NCBI GenBank assembly: GCA_022844485.1
Contig: JALHLQ010000018.1
Location: forward strand, 1-64,000
DNA length: 64,000 nucleotides
Direction of reading: 5' to 3'
Source: Xanthobacteraceae bacterium
Lineage (GTDB): Bacteria; Pseudomonadota; Alphaproteobacteria; Rhizobiales; Xanthobacteraceae
Of the stretch, positions 24,443 to 33,814 are shown piece after piece. The position numbers were made by a program, and so were the translations under genes. The stretch's first letter is position 1. Every line of letters starts with the position of its first letter. The notes under the pieces were generated by a model. The model had not been told where the DNA came from. It worked only from the letters and a program-made list of their open reading frames with translations, and did no database searches.

Positions 24443-25439
24443 GCGCCTCGCGCGTCCGCCGATCGAATCGATGGCGGTCATGCGGCGCTGTGAAATCGAG
24501 CAGCGGGCCGCGCGGCACGATGCCGGTCGGGTTGAGCTGACGATGGCTCCCGTAATAATGTCGCTTGATCTGATCGAGGCTGACGGTCTCGGCGATCCCG
24601 GGCACCTGATAGAGATCGCGCAGATAGTTCGACAGATTCGGATAATCGGCGATACGCCGCAGATTGCACTTGAAATGTCCGACATAGACAGCATCGAAAC
24701 GGACCAGCGTGGTGAACAGCCGCCAATCCGCTTCGGTCGATGAATCGCCGACGAGATAGCGCCGCCCAGACAGACGCTGCTCGAGGGCGTCGAGCGCCTC
24801 GAACAGTTCCGTGAAGGCTTCATCGTAAGCCTCTTGCGTCGTTGCGAAACCCGCGCGGTAGACGCCGTTGTTGATGCGTGAGTAGACGAACGCGTTGATC
24901 GCGTCGATCTCCTCGCGCAGCGCGGGCGGGTAGTGATCGCCGGTGTCGCCGGTCAGTTCCGTGAACGCCGAATTGAACATGCGGATGATCTCCGCCGACT
25001 CGTTGTTCACGATCGTCCGCCGCGTCTTGTCCCAGAGCACCGGCACGGTGACGCGGCCCGAGTAGTGCGGATCGGCGGCCAGGTAGACTTCGAAGAGCCG
25101 CCTCGCTCCGTTCACGGCGTCGGGAAACGGGCCGGACGCATCCGAAAAGATCCAGCCTTCCGGTCCCATCAGCGGGTCGACCACGGAGACGGAAACAATC
25201 TCCTCGAGGCGCTTGAGCTTGCGGAAAATCAGCGTGCGATGCGCCCAGGGGCAGGCGAGCGACACATAGAGATGATAGCGATTGCGTTGCGCAGGGAAAC
25301 CGCCTTCGCCGCTCGGCCCGGGGCCGCCGTCGGGGGTGACCCAGTTGCGAAATTTCGATTGCGAGCGCACGAAGCGTCCCCCGCTCGCGCCCGTGTCGTA
25401 CCACTGGTCCGTCCAAACGCCATCCACAAGCAGGCCCAT
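24426..25439 (-). CDS. Glutathionyl-hydroquinone reductase (GST Xi class)
   Basis: These GST-like enzymes (YqjG/PcpF/ECM4 family) remove glutathione from glutathionyl-hydroquinones, recovering hydroquinones during quinone stress or aromatic breakdown. The 337-residue protein has the catalytic motif LACPWAHRT, then GWIFSD, VPVLWDKTRRTIVNNESAEI and a C-terminal helical domain with FKCNLRRIADYPNL and IKRHYYGSHRQLNPTGIVP, all family hallmarks. ATG at 25439 (MGLLVDG) is the normal N-terminus. Confidence 0.92.
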   Translation of the reverse strand: MGLLVDGVWTDQWYDTGASGGRFVRSQSKFRNWVTPDGGPGPSGEGGFPAQRNRYHLYVSLACPWAHRTLIFRKLKRLEEIVSVSVVDPLMGPEGWIFSDASGPFPDAVNGARRLFEVYLAADPHYSGRVTVPVLWDKTRRTIVNNESAEIIRMFNSAFTELTGDTGDHYPPALREEIDAINAFVYSRINNGVYRAGFATTQEAYDEAFTELFEALDALEQRLSGRRYLVGDSSTEADWRLFTTLVRFDAVYVGHFKCNLRRIADYPNLSNYLRDLYQVPGIAETVSLDQIKRHYYGSHRQLNPTGIVPRGPLLDFTAPHDRHRFDRRTREALTTVR

Positions 25440-25606
25440 GAGCGTCGTCCTTCGCGCTTTCACGCGAGGTAGCGACGGCGCAAGGACTTTCCAAGGCTGC
25501 CAAGCCCGGCTTGCGTGCGTGCACGCGTCAACCTTGCCAACAGGTCCGATCGTCCGACGATGGCGGAGCGATGGACCTTGTCCGGCGCAAGTGGTAACCG
25601 GCCCCT

Positions 25607-26122
25607 ATGACGGAACTGGCCTTCACGATCCTGCCCGAGAGCGAGGACGACGCCGCCGCGATCGAACGGCTGCACGAGCGCACCTTCGGCCCCGGCCGCT
25701 TCGCGCGCTCCGCGTTTCGGATTCGTGAAAGGATCGCGCATGACCGCGAGCTTTCTTTCACGGCGCGCGTGGGCACCTTGCTGGTCGGGTCGGTCCGCCT
25801 GACGCCGATCTGCATCGGCGATACGCCGGCCCTGTTCCTGGGGCCGCTCACGATCGAGCCGCCGTTCCGCGGGCGCGGCATCGCGCGCGCGCTGATCGCG
25901 CGCGCCGTGGAAGAGGCCAAGGCGAAGGGACACCGGCTGATCGTGCTGGTGGGCGACGAGCCGTATTACGGCGAGTCCGGATTCAAGCGCATCGCCAAAG
26001 GCGCCGTGGCCATGCCGGGGCCGGTCGATCCGGAGCGGCTTTTGGTCGCCGAATTGACCGCGGGCGCCTTCGACGGCGTCAGCGGCGCGATCCGGCCGGA
26101 TTGGGATCAGGCAAAAATCTGA
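25607..26122 (+). CDS. GNAT family N-acetyltransferase
   Basis: A 171-residue GNAT enzyme. The acetyl-CoA pyrophosphate-binding loop is seen in PPFRGRGIARALIARAVEEA, following the strand LFLGPLTIEP, and the C-terminal strand-turn YYGESGFKRI completes the fold. The sequence resembles YhbS-type acetyltransferases, but the acceptor is unknown. It stands alone between divergent and convergent neighbours, ending 9 bases from the stop of the large membrane protein gene on the other strand. Confidence 0.87.
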   Translation: MTELAFTILPESEDDAAAIERLHERTFGPGRFARSAFRIRERIAHDRELSFTARVGTLLVGSVRLTPICIGDTPALFLGPLTIEPPFRGRGIARALIARAVEEAKAKGHRLIVLVGDEPYYGESGFKRIAKGAVAMPGPVDPERLLVAELTAGAFDGVSGAIRPDWDQAKI

Positions 26123-26131
26123 CCGAGAGTC

Positions 26132-28198
26132 TCAACGTCCCTCGCGCAGCCAGGTGGCCGCGAGGCTGCCGATCAGGAGCAACAGTCCGAGCAGGCCGGC
26201 AAACACGGGGAGGACGCCGATGTCGCGCACGACGCTGGCGTCGCGCATCTTCAAGCCCATCCAGTCGTCGCCTTTGTAGGTGTTTCCCGAGCGCACCGTG
26301 ACGATGCGCGGAAGGTTGACGCCTGTCTCCTGCGTGAGCCGGCGCGCGTCGCCGCCGGTCTGGCCGAGCAGCGGCGCCAGCGTCTCGGTGGTGGAGGTGA
26401 CTTCCGTGAATTCGCGCGGATTCGCCGGCCCGACATTGACCAGCGCCGAGAGCTTTCCGTCGGTCGCCCGCCACAGGCCGAGCTCGTTGACGACGAGGCC
26501 GGCGCGCCAGATCCCGGGCTCGGCGGAATCGAGATTAAGCGTGCGCGTTGCGCCGGTCGGGCTCGTGAGCGTCACCGGAGCGACGCTGTCCTCCATCGTC
26601 TGCCGCTGCACGATGAGATCGCGGCCGCGCACCGACAGGCGCAGCGCTTCTTCCTCGAGGTCCGGCTGCTTCATCAGCCAGTGCGAGAGGCGCCGCAGCA
26701 AGTCGAGGTGAGGGCCGCCGCCTTCATAGCCGCGCGCCCAAAGCCAGATATGATCCGAAAGCACCAGCGCGACACGGCCCTTGCCCTCGCGCTGGAGCAA
26801 GACCAGCGGCTTTCCCTGCGGACCCTGCATGACCGGCGTGCCGGTGGTCTTCACGGTATCCACGATGCGGAAGAAGCGGCTCCAGTTCGGCGGATCGTTG
26901 TCCGCGCCGTTCAAACCGCGCGTGACAGGGTGCCGTTTGCCGAGCTCGGTTAGCCGCGCATGGAACGGGCCTTCGATCATCCGCCCGCTCGGCTCGGCGG
27001 GAAGGACCACGTCCAGCGGCGTGCGCCAGAGGCTCGTGGGACTGGCGTAGTCGGGGCCCGCGGCCAGGAGCACCGCGCCACCTTCGCGCACGTAGCGGGC
27101 GACATTGTCGAGATAGATGATCGGCAGCACGCCCTGGCGCGCGTAGCGGTCAAAGATAATCAGATGGAATTCGTTGATCTTCTGCTGAAACAGCTCGCGC
27201 GTCGGAAATGCGATCAGCGACAGCTCGTTGATCGGCGTTCCGTCCTGCTTCTCGGGCGGACGCAGAATCGTGAAATGCACGAGATCGACGCTCGCATCCG
27301 ACTTCAAGAGATTGCGCCACGTGCGCTCGCCGGCATGCGGCTCGCCGGAGACGAGCAGCACCCGCAGCTTGTCGCGCACGCCGTCGATCGATACGACCGC
27401 GCGGTTGTTGATCGTGGTCAGTTCGCCCTCGAGCGGCGAAGCCTCGATCTCGACGATGTTCGCCCCGGCATGCTGGATAGCGACGGGAACGCGGATCGTT
27501 TCGCCGGGCGCCGCCGTTCGCGCCGCGATCTGCTCGCCGTCGCGCCGCACGACGATCTGCGCCGGCGCACCGCGCACGCCCTGGTCCTCGATGCGGAAGG
27601 CCACGGTCTGCGACTGGCCGACGATGCCAAAGCGAGGCGTCGCCACAAGCACGATGCGGCGGTCGCGCTCGTCCGGCCGTCCCGTGATGAGCGCGTGCAC
27701 CGGTGCGGAAAAGCCGAGCGCCGCCGCCTCCGCCGGCACGTCGTGCACGCGGCCGTCGGTGATCATGAAGGCACCGGCGATGCGATCGGGCGGCACGTCG
27801 GCCAGCGCGGCGCTCAATCCGGCGAAGAGCCGCGTGCCGTCGGTCTCGCCGTCGGATTCGCCGGCTTCCACGACGCGGACTTCCAGTCCCGCCACGCGCG
27901 ACAGTCGCTGCGCGAGCGCGGCGCGCGCGGCCACGGTCTGCGCGGCGCGGTCGCCGAATGTCTGGCTTGCGCTTCGGTCGATCACGACGGCCGCGACCGA
28001 GGGGAGGGGCTCGCGGTCTTCACGGGTGAAGGAGGGATTGGCGAGCGCCAGGACCGCAAGCGCCAAGGCGACGGCGCGCACCGCGGCGCCGCGCGTGCGG
28101 GTGACGAACAGCAACGCGGCAACAACAAAAGCCGCCGCCGCCGCCGCCCACAATACGGAGTCGGGCACGAGAGGCGCGAAAGTGATTCCGAGGCCCAC
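26132..28198 (-). CDS. Large membrane-anchored protein with glutamine amidotransferase-like domain
   Basis: A 688-residue protein, last gene of the moxR operon. Two N-terminal membrane segments (LWAAAAAAFVVAALLFV; AVALALAVLALANPSF) are followed by a von Willebrand A-like portion (VAAVVIDRSASQTFGDRA, GAFMITDGRVHD), an immunoglobulin-like stretch, then a ThuA/GATase1-like region (LRVLLVSGEPHAGERTW, RYVREGGAVLLAAGPDYA), and a C-terminal membrane anchor GVLPVFAGLLGLLLLIG. No catalytic Cys typical of amidotransferases was seen, so an enzymatic role is doubtful. Function unknown; the context suggests envelope stress or assembly. Confidence 0.75.
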   Translation of the reverse strand: MGLGITFAPLVPDSVLWAAAAAAFVVAALLFVTRTRGAAVRAVALALAVLALANPSFTREDREPLPSVAAVVIDRSASQTFGDRAAQTVAARAALAQRLSRVAGLEVRVVEAGESDGETDGTRLFAGLSAALADVPPDRIAGAFMITDGRVHDVPAEAAALGFSAPVHALITGRPDERDRRIVLVATPRFGIVGQSQTVAFRIEDQGVRGAPAQIVVRRDGEQIAARTAAPGETIRVPVAIQHAGANIVEIEASPLEGELTTINNRAVVSIDGVRDKLRVLLVSGEPHAGERTWRNLLKSDASVDLVHFTILRPPEKQDGTPINELSLIAFPTRELFQQKINEFHLIIFDRYARQGVLPIIYLDNVARYVREGGAVLLAAGPDYASPTSLWRTPLDVVLPAEPSGRMIEGPFHARLTELGKRHPVTRGLNGADNDPPNWSRFFRIVDTVKTTGTPVMQGPQGKPLVLLQREGKGRVALVLSDHIWLWARGYEGGGPHLDLLRRLSHWLMKQPDLEEEALRLSVRGRDLIVQRQTMEDSVAPVTLTSPTGATRTLNLDSAEPGIWRAGLVVNELGLWRATDGKLSALVNVGPANPREFTEVTSTTETLAPLLGQTGGDARRLTQETGVNLPRIVTVRSGNTYKGDDWMGLKMRDASVVRDIGVLPVFAGLLGLLLLIGSLAATWLREGR

Positions 28199-28208
28199 AA
28201 CTCGCTCC

Positions 28209-31043
28209 CTACTGTCCCAGGCGCTCGAGCAGCGCGGGGATATGCACCTGGTCGGCCTTGTAGTTTCCGGTGAGCGTGTACATCACGATGTTGACGCCGG
28301 CGCGGAAGGCGAATTCGCGCTGCCGCGGCTCGCCCGGCGACATCGGCAACATCGCCTGTCCGTCCTGGCGCGTCGCCCAGGCTCCGGCGAGATCATTCGA
28401 GGTGATCAGGATCGAGGAGACGCCGTCGCCCGCCCGCGCGGGACGTTGCGGATCCTCTTCGGCGGCGGCGGGCAGCGCCTCGATCCAAAGCTGTCCGGAA
28501 TTGAAGCGCCCCGGAAAATCCTTGAGCAGGAAAAACGTCTTCGTGAGCACGTGATCGCGCGGCACAGGCTCGAGCTCCGGAATGTCGAGCGAAGACAGAA
28601 TTTGCCGCAGCGCCTGCATCCCGGGCCCGCGCGCTTCGCCGCCCGGACCCGGCGGGGCCAGCACGGCGTCGCGGGTGTCGAACAGAACCGTGCCGCCTTG
28701 CTTCATGTAAGCGTCGATGCGCGCCAGCGTCTCGGCGCTCGGCCGCCGCGCCTCGGGAAGGACCGGCCAATAGATCAGCGGGAAGAACGCGAGCTCGTCG
28801 CGGCTGACATCGAGTCCGACAGGATCGCCGGCCTCCAGCGCCGTGCGCTGCGCGAGAAAGAGCGTCAGCCCCTGCAGGCCGGCCCGGCTCACGTTGTCGA
28901 CCTGCGCATCGCCGGTGACGACATAAGCAAGGCGCGTCTCCAGCGTCGACCTCAACGCGAACTCATCCGTCTTCGGATCGGCGGACTGCGCCGCCGCGCC
29001 CGTCGCGAGCGCAAGCAGGGCACCTGATCCGATCGCAAAAGCCATGGCGGCCGCCGCGCGCCGCCGGCGCGGCACGAGCCTGCTCATGCCGCCGGCGAGC
29101 CAGAACACGATCAGCGCGTCCAGCAAGAGCAGCCCGAGAGCCACGAGGAAAATGGGTCCGCGCAAATCTTCCGGCTCGCTCGAACGATAGGCTTCCAGGC
29201 GCGCATTCAGCGGCGCGAAGTCGATCGGCGCGAGCCGGTCAGCGGGCACAAGCGTATTGACCGCGACCAAGCCCTCAGGCGGACCGTAGAAACCCGGCGG
29301 ATGCTCGGCGCGCGCCCGCTCGGTGTAATTGGCCGGAATCGGCCGCGCACTCGAAGGCGGCGGCGTAAAGCCGCCGAAACCGTCGAGCACGCGCGCCGGC
29401 GGAACGAACTCGCGCGCGTCGCTGCGGCCTGCCGCCGCCGTTCCGCTCTCGGCGGTCGCGGAGGATCCCGCCAGGGCGACGATTCGCTTGAGCATGTCGA
29501 CAAACGTGCCTGAGATCGGCAGGTCTGACCAGCGCGTATCGGCCGTGACATGGAAGAGCACGACCATTCCCTTGCCGCGCCGGCCGCCGGTAACGAGCGG
29601 CGTGCCGTCGGCGAGCGTCGCCCAGGTCCGTTCGCCGAGAAGCGAATCGGGCTCGGCCAAGACCTGCCGCGTGACGGTGACGTCGCTCGGCACCGCCATG
29701 CCGCCGAAAGGAGCCTCTCGCGCGAAGCTGGCAAGCGGCTGCGGCTGGTCCCAGCTCAAGCTGCCGCCGAGCACGCGTCCGCCCCGGCGCAGCTTCACCG
29801 GCACGAGGTCGTCGTCGGCCGCCGCGAGGCGGGGGCCGGCAAACCGCACGAGCATGCCGCCGTCCTCCACCCAGCGCACGAGCCGCTCGCGCGCCTCGCC
29901 GGCGACGGTGCCCACGTCGGCCAGTATCATCATCGGCAGGCGCTGGTCGATGAAGCGGCGCACGGCGTCCGCCGGCGCGACTCCTTCCGCCGAGCGGATA
30001 TCGGCAAACGGTCCCAGCGCGCGGGAGAGATAGAATGTCGATGCGAGAAGCGGCTGCGCCGTCTCCGCGGTCGCGCCCGAGACGATGCCGACGGTGCGGC
30101 GCCGCCACCGCTTGTCGAGAAGCTGCACGGCGCCGGCGGAGCGCTCGGCGTTGATTTCGAGCCGCGCGATGTCGTTGCGGATCTCGACCGGAAGATCGAG
30201 CACGGCATCGGTTTCGCGCTCGCCCGGCTTGAACGCGAAAGCGCTTTCGCCGAGCGGCAAGCCTTTGAGATCGACCGCGCGAACGACGCCGTTGTCGCCG
30301 CCCGCCGTGGCGGCGCGCAGGACTTTCACACCGAGTCCTCCCGCGGCGTTTTCAGCGGCTGCAAGCGCAAGTGCAGGCCGCATCCCTCCGTCGATGACGG
30401 TCGGCGGGCGACCATTGAGCAGGCGTGCGAGCCCGGTGACGAATTCATTGGCCTGGCCGAGGTCGACGCCGTCGGAGAGCCAGATCACCTCCGCCTCGGG
30501 GGTCGCGGCGAGGAATCGGCCGATGGCCGGCAGTATTTCCGCGCGATCGATCGTGTGCGGCTTCGGCCGCATCTGCTTCAGGCGGACGCGCGCCGAACCC
30601 GGGGTCTCGAGCGTCATGTCGCGCGTCTGCTCGGAGAGCGGAATAATCGCAACACCGCGGCCGTCCGCTTCCGCGCGGGCGATGAGGTCGTCCGCCGTCC
30701 GCAGCCGCGCATCCCAGGTCGAGGCCGCGGCCCAACCGTCGTCGACAAGCAGCGCAAGCGGTCCGCTCGCGCGCTGGGCGGCAACCGGCGGATTCCAGAT
30801 CGGCCCGGCGGCCGCGATGATGAGCAGAGCGGCCAGCGTGAGCCGCAGAATCGTCAGCCACCAAGGCGTTCGCGCCGGCGTTTCCTCGCGCGGCGCGATC
30901 TCGAACAGCAGGCGGGTGGGCGGAAAGTGGATGCGCCGCGGGCGCGGCGGGACCAGCCGCAACAGCCACCACAACACCGGCAGGCTGAGGAGTCCGAGCA
31001 GAACCAGCGGCTGAGCGAAGGCGATGGGCAGGCCGCCGATCAT
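28209..31043 (-). CDS. BatA-like / DUF4159 domain membrane protein
   Basis: A 944-residue protein starting with a BatA-type two-helix module (PLVLLGLLSLPVLWWLLRLVPPRPRRIHFPP; LTLAALLIIAAAGPIW) and a degenerate von Willebrand A-like domain (LALLVDDGWAAASTWD). Two more membrane helices lie near residues 645-700 and a C-terminal DUF4159 domain (about 715-944; GLTLFLAQRTAL, FFPLIYWPVL, GGTVLFDTRD) ends the protein. ATG at 31043 overlaps the DUF58 stop by 4 bases. It belongs to the MoxR-DUF58 operon, a widespread but uncharacterised alphaproteobacterial arrangement. Confidence 0.8.
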   Translation of the reverse strand: MIGGLPIAFAQPLVLLGLLSLPVLWWLLRLVPPRPRRIHFPPTRLLFEIAPREETPARTPWWLTILRLTLAALLIIAAAGPIWNPPVAAQRASGPLALLVDDGWAAASTWDARLRTADDLIARAEADGRGVAIIPLSEQTRDMTLETPGSARVRLKQMRPKPHTIDRAEILPAIGRFLAATPEAEVIWLSDGVDLGQANEFVTGLARLLNGRPPTVIDGGMRPALALAAAENAAGGLGVKVLRAATAGGDNGVVRAVDLKGLPLGESAFAFKPGERETDAVLDLPVEIRNDIARLEINAERSAGAVQLLDKRWRRRTVGIVSGATAETAQPLLASTFYLSRALGPFADIRSAEGVAPADAVRRFIDQRLPMMILADVGTVAGEARERLVRWVEDGGMLVRFAGPRLAAADDDLVPVKLRRGGRVLGGSLSWDQPQPLASFAREAPFGGMAVPSDVTVTRQVLAEPDSLLGERTWATLADGTPLVTGGRRGKGMVVLFHVTADTRWSDLPISGTFVDMLKRIVALAGSSATAESGTAAAGRSDAREFVPPARVLDGFGGFTPPPSSARPIPANYTERARAEHPPGFYGPPEGLVAVNTLVPADRLAPIDFAPLNARLEAYRSSEPEDLRGPIFLVALGLLLLDALIVFWLAGGMSRLVPRRRRAAAAMAFAIGSGALLALATGAAAQSADPKTDEFALRSTLETRLAYVVTGDAQVDNVSRAGLQGLTLFLAQRTALEAGDPVGLDVSRDELAFFPLIYWPVLPEARRPSAETLARIDAYMKQGGTVLFDTRDAVLAPPGPGGEARGPGMQALRQILSSLDIPELEPVPRDHVLTKTFFLLKDFPGRFNSGQLWIEALPAAAEEDPQRPARAGDGVSSILITSNDLAGAWATRQDGQAMLPMSPGEPRQREFAFRAGVNIVMYTLTGNYKADQVHIPALLERLGQ

Positions 31044-32002
31044 GCGGACCTCGACGGATGCGCAACGGCGCGCCACCGGTTGATGCCGGTGGCATCGGGG
31101 CCGGCGCCCATGCGCCCATGCAGCAAGAGCAGCAACTCGCTTGCGGGGCGGTCGGTGCGGTGTATGGCGAAGCTCCAGCCGAGACGGTCGGTTTCGGCGC
31201 GGATGTCGTTGCGATGACGGGCGAGGCGAAGCTCATAGTCGGCGCGCCAGCTTTCGGCGCGCCCGGCGGTGATCGCGCCGGCGCCTTCCGGCTCGATGAA
31301 CTCGATGCGCCCGCTATAGGGAAACGTCTCCTCCGCCGGATCGACGACCTGAACCACATGGCCGTGCGCGCCCGTCGCCGACAACTGGGCGATGGTCGCA
31401 TGCACCTCGGCCGTCGGGCTCCAGAGGTCGGACAGCAAGACCACCTCGGCCAGCGGCGACGGCGAAAAGGTCGGCGGCAAGCTCGTCCGTTCGAAGGGAT
31501 CGTGGATGATGGCCTGCGCCATGCGCTCGATCACGTTGCGGCTGGCGGTCGGGCGCAACAAACCGGGAATGCCGATCCGCTCGCCGCCCTCGACCAGCAC
31601 TTCCGCCAGCGCAAAGGCGACGACCAGAGCACGCTCGAGCTTCGGCTCCGCAGCCAATCCCGACTTGAACGCCATCGACGGCGATCGGTCGGGCCAGATC
31701 CAGACCGTATGCGCGGCCTCCCATTCCTGCTCGCGCACGTAGAGATGATCGTCGCGGGCGGAGCGGCGCCAGTCGATCCGATGTGCCGGCTCGCCGGAGA
31801 TGAAGCGGCGATACTGCCAAAAATTCTCTCCCGAACCCGCGCGGCGGCGGCCATGCAGCCCGTGAATGACGGTGGCCGCGACACGACGAGATTCCAGGAT
31901 CAGGCGCGGCATGGTGGCGGCGAGGGAATGCGCATCGCCCGTCGCCCGCCGGGCAACCTCGATATCCTGTTGCTCGCCAAGCGCGTCCGCCATTCGGATC
32001 AT
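31040..32002 (-). CDS. DUF58 domain-containing protein
   Basis: A 320-residue DUF58 protein, the usual companion of MoxR AAA ATPases. The defining segment GSGENFWQYRRFISGEPAHRIDWRRSARDDHLYVREQEWE is present near residues 57-95, followed by a von Willebrand A-like domain with VWIWPDRSPSMAF as a degenerate MIDAS (DxSxS). The protein lacks the N-terminal membrane helices some DUF58 proteins have. It overlaps both neighbours by 4 bases. Role: probable MoxR substrate or adaptor in protein-complex assembly, by analogy. Confidence 0.88.
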   Translation of the reverse strand: MIRMADALGEQQDIEVARRATGDAHSLAATMPRLILESRRVAATVIHGLHGRRRAGSGENFWQYRRFISGEPAHRIDWRRSARDDHLYVREQEWEAAHTVWIWPDRSPSMAFKSGLAAEPKLERALVVAFALAEVLVEGGERIGIPGLLRPTASRNVIERMAQAIIHDPFERTSLPPTFSPSPLAEVVLLSDLWSPTAEVHATIAQLSATGAHGHVVQVVDPAEETFPYSGRIEFIEPEGAGAITAGRAESWRADYELRLARHRNDIRAETDRLGWSFAIHRTDRPASELLLLLHGRMGAGPDATGINRWRAVAHPSRSA

Positions 32003-33009
32003 CCGATGCGCGACTTGAGGCGGCCGATCACGTCGGGGATCGTCTCGCCGTCGGCGCGGGCGGCGAAGGTCAGCGCCATGCGATGCTTGAGCACCGGCTC
32101 CGCGAGCTCGATGACGTCATCGACCGAAGGAGCGAAACGCCCGTCGAGCAGCGCGCGCGCGCGCACGGCGAGCATCAAGGCCTGGCTCGCGCGCGGCCCC
32201 GGACCCCAGGCGATCAATTTGCCGAGATCGCCGCCTTCCGGGCCAGGACGGGCAGAGCGCACGAGCATGAGTATCGTTTCCATAACGGACTCGCCCACCG
32301 GCAAACGCCGGATCAGCCGCTGCGCCGCCATCAGGTCGTCAGCGGTCATCGCGGCCTTGGGCTTGGTCTCTTCGGCGCCGGTCGTTTCCACCAGGATGCG
32401 CCGCTCGGCCTCGAGGTCGGGGTAGTAGACGTCGATCTCCATCAGGAAACGGTCAAGCTGCGCTTCGGGAAGCGGATAGGTCCCTTCCTGCTCGAGCGGG
32501 TTTTGGGTCGCGAGAACATGAAAGGGACGCGGGAGATCGTGGCGCGCCCCGGCGACGGTGACATGCTGCTCCTGCATCGCCTGCAACAGCGCCGATTGCG
32601 TGCGCGGGCTCGCGCGGTTGATCTCATCCGCCATCAGAAGCTGCGCGAATACGGGCCCGGGAATGAAGCGGAAATTGCGTTTTCCGCCCGGGCTCTCTTC
32701 GAGCACTTCCGAGCCGAGAATGTCGGAGGGCATGAGGTCGGGCGTGAACTGGATCCGGCGGGCGTCGAGGCCGAGCACGGTGCCCATGGTGTCGACCAGC
32801 TTCGTCTTGGCCAGGCCGGGCACGCCGACCAGGAGCGCATGGCCGCCGCACAGAACCGTAATCAGCGCGCGCTCGATAATGAGATCCTGGCCGAAGATGA
32901 CGGCGCCGATGCCGGCCTTGGCCGCACGGACATGGCCCGCCGCCGACTCCGCCGCGCGCACGATCATGTCTTCGAACTTTTCGAGCCCTTCGCTCGTCGA
33001 CACCGCCAT
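31999..33009 (-). CDS. moxR: MoxR family AAA+ ATPase
   Basis: MoxR ATPases act as chaperones in assembling metal-containing or envelope complexes together with von Willebrand A proteins. The 336-residue protein has Walker A VPGLAKTKLV, Walker B LLMADEINRASPRTQSALL, sensor 1 LATQNPLEQEGTYPLPEAQLDRF and a C-terminal lid domain. It is the first gene of the four-gene minus-strand operon. CAGGAGAA precedes the ATG at 33009. The 208-base gap to the divergent DUF1285 gene must hold promoters for both. Confidence 0.93.
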   Translation of the reverse strand: MAVSTSEGLEKFEDMIVRAAESAAGHVRAAKAGIGAVIFGQDLIIERALITVLCGGHALLVGVPGLAKTKLVDTMGTVLGLDARRIQFTPDLMPSDILGSEVLEESPGGKRNFRFIPGPVFAQLLMADEINRASPRTQSALLQAMQEQHVTVAGARHDLPRPFHVLATQNPLEQEGTYPLPEAQLDRFLMEIDVYYPDLEAERRILVETTGAEETKPKAAMTADDLMAAQRLIRRLPVGESVMETILMLVRSARPGPEGGDLGKLIAWGPGPRASQALMLAVRARALLDGRFAPSVDDVIELAEPVLKHRMALTFAARADGETIPDVIGRLKSRIG

Positions 33010-33217
33010 ATTATTTCTCCTGTTGCCGGTCTCCGACCGGAGCGTCCTGGCTCTTATATCGGCACCTGAGGCATTCTCGCAGCGGCTCCCGCGGCCTCGG
33101 TGCGATTTGTCCTAGATTCTATAAGTTTACGGTATTTGCTGATCATGGCGATTGTGGTCCGGGTCATCACGATCGCGCGAGAACGGCCCTACGCGCCTAC
33201 ACTTTGCGGAGGCAACC
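33010..33217. promoter_or_regulatory. Divergent promoter region, moxR / DUF1285
   Basis: A 208-base non-coding stretch between divergent operons. TCCTAGATTCTATAAGTTTACGGTATTTGC around 33110-33140 is AT-rich for this genome and contains TATAAG, a plausible -10 for one of the two operons. No palindrome was seen. Confidence 0.35.
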
Positions 33218-33814
33218 ATGCCGGACAAGCAAGCTGCCGGAGCGCTCGAATCCATCACCGCGGAGCTAAAACGCGGCAGCAAGGGCAAAGGTCCGCCTCC
33301 CGTGCACCTGTGGAATCCGCCCGATTGCGGCGATATTGATATGCGCATTGCCGCGGACGGGACCTGGTTCTATCAAAAGACGCCGATCGGCCGGCCCGCG
33401 CTGGTGAAGCTGTTTGCTTCGGTTCTCAAGCGCGAAGGGGAGAAATACTATCTCGTCACCCCGGTCGAGAAATGCGGGATCGTCGTCGACGACGCGCCGT
33501 TTCTCGCCGTCGAAATGACCGCGGATCAAGAGGATAGGGGACGCGTGCTGCATTTCAGAACGAACGTGGATGAATGGGTGACCTGCGGGCCCGACCATGC
33601 GCTTCGCTTCGAGCGCGAGAGCGGCAGCGGCGGCTTGCGACCCTATCTGCATGTGCGCCGGGACTTGTGGGCCAAAGTGACGCGGGCGTTGTTTTACGAT
33701 CTCGTCGCCATGGGCGAGGAACGGGATGTCGAGGGCAGGATGATGTTCGGCGTCGCCTCGCGCTGCGTCTTCTTCCCGATGGCGCCGGCCGAAGCCGTCA
33801 GGGACTTCGCATGA
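33218..33814 (+). CDS. DUF1285 domain-containing protein
   Basis: A 198-residue protein of the DUF1285 family, a conserved proteobacterial fold with two small alpha/beta domains and no known activity. Characteristic segments are HLWNPPDCGDIDMRIAADGTWFYQ, GRPALVKLFASVLKREGEKYYLVTP and MFGVASRCVFFPM. ATG at 33218 is preceded by GCGGAGG; an earlier frame start at 33152 is unnecessary. Its stop overlaps the ATG of the CoA pyrophosphatase (ATGA), forming a probable operon with DUF6111 and cca. Confidence 0.88.
   Translation: MPDKQAAGALESITAELKRGSKGKGPPPVHLWNPPDCGDIDMRIAADGTWFYQKTPIGRPALVKLFASVLKREGEKYYLVTPVEKCGIVVDDAPFLAVEMTADQEDRGRVLHFRTNVDEWVTCGPDHALRFERESGSGGLRPYLHVRRDLWAKVTRALFYDLVAMGEERDVEGRMMFGVASRCVFFPMAPAEAVRDFA

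Noticed and set aside
27228-29027. A long plus-strand frame opposite the large membrane protein genes.
   Set aside because: It is antisense to two well-supported coding frames, has low-complexity Ser/Arg/Ala composition and no recognisable motif.
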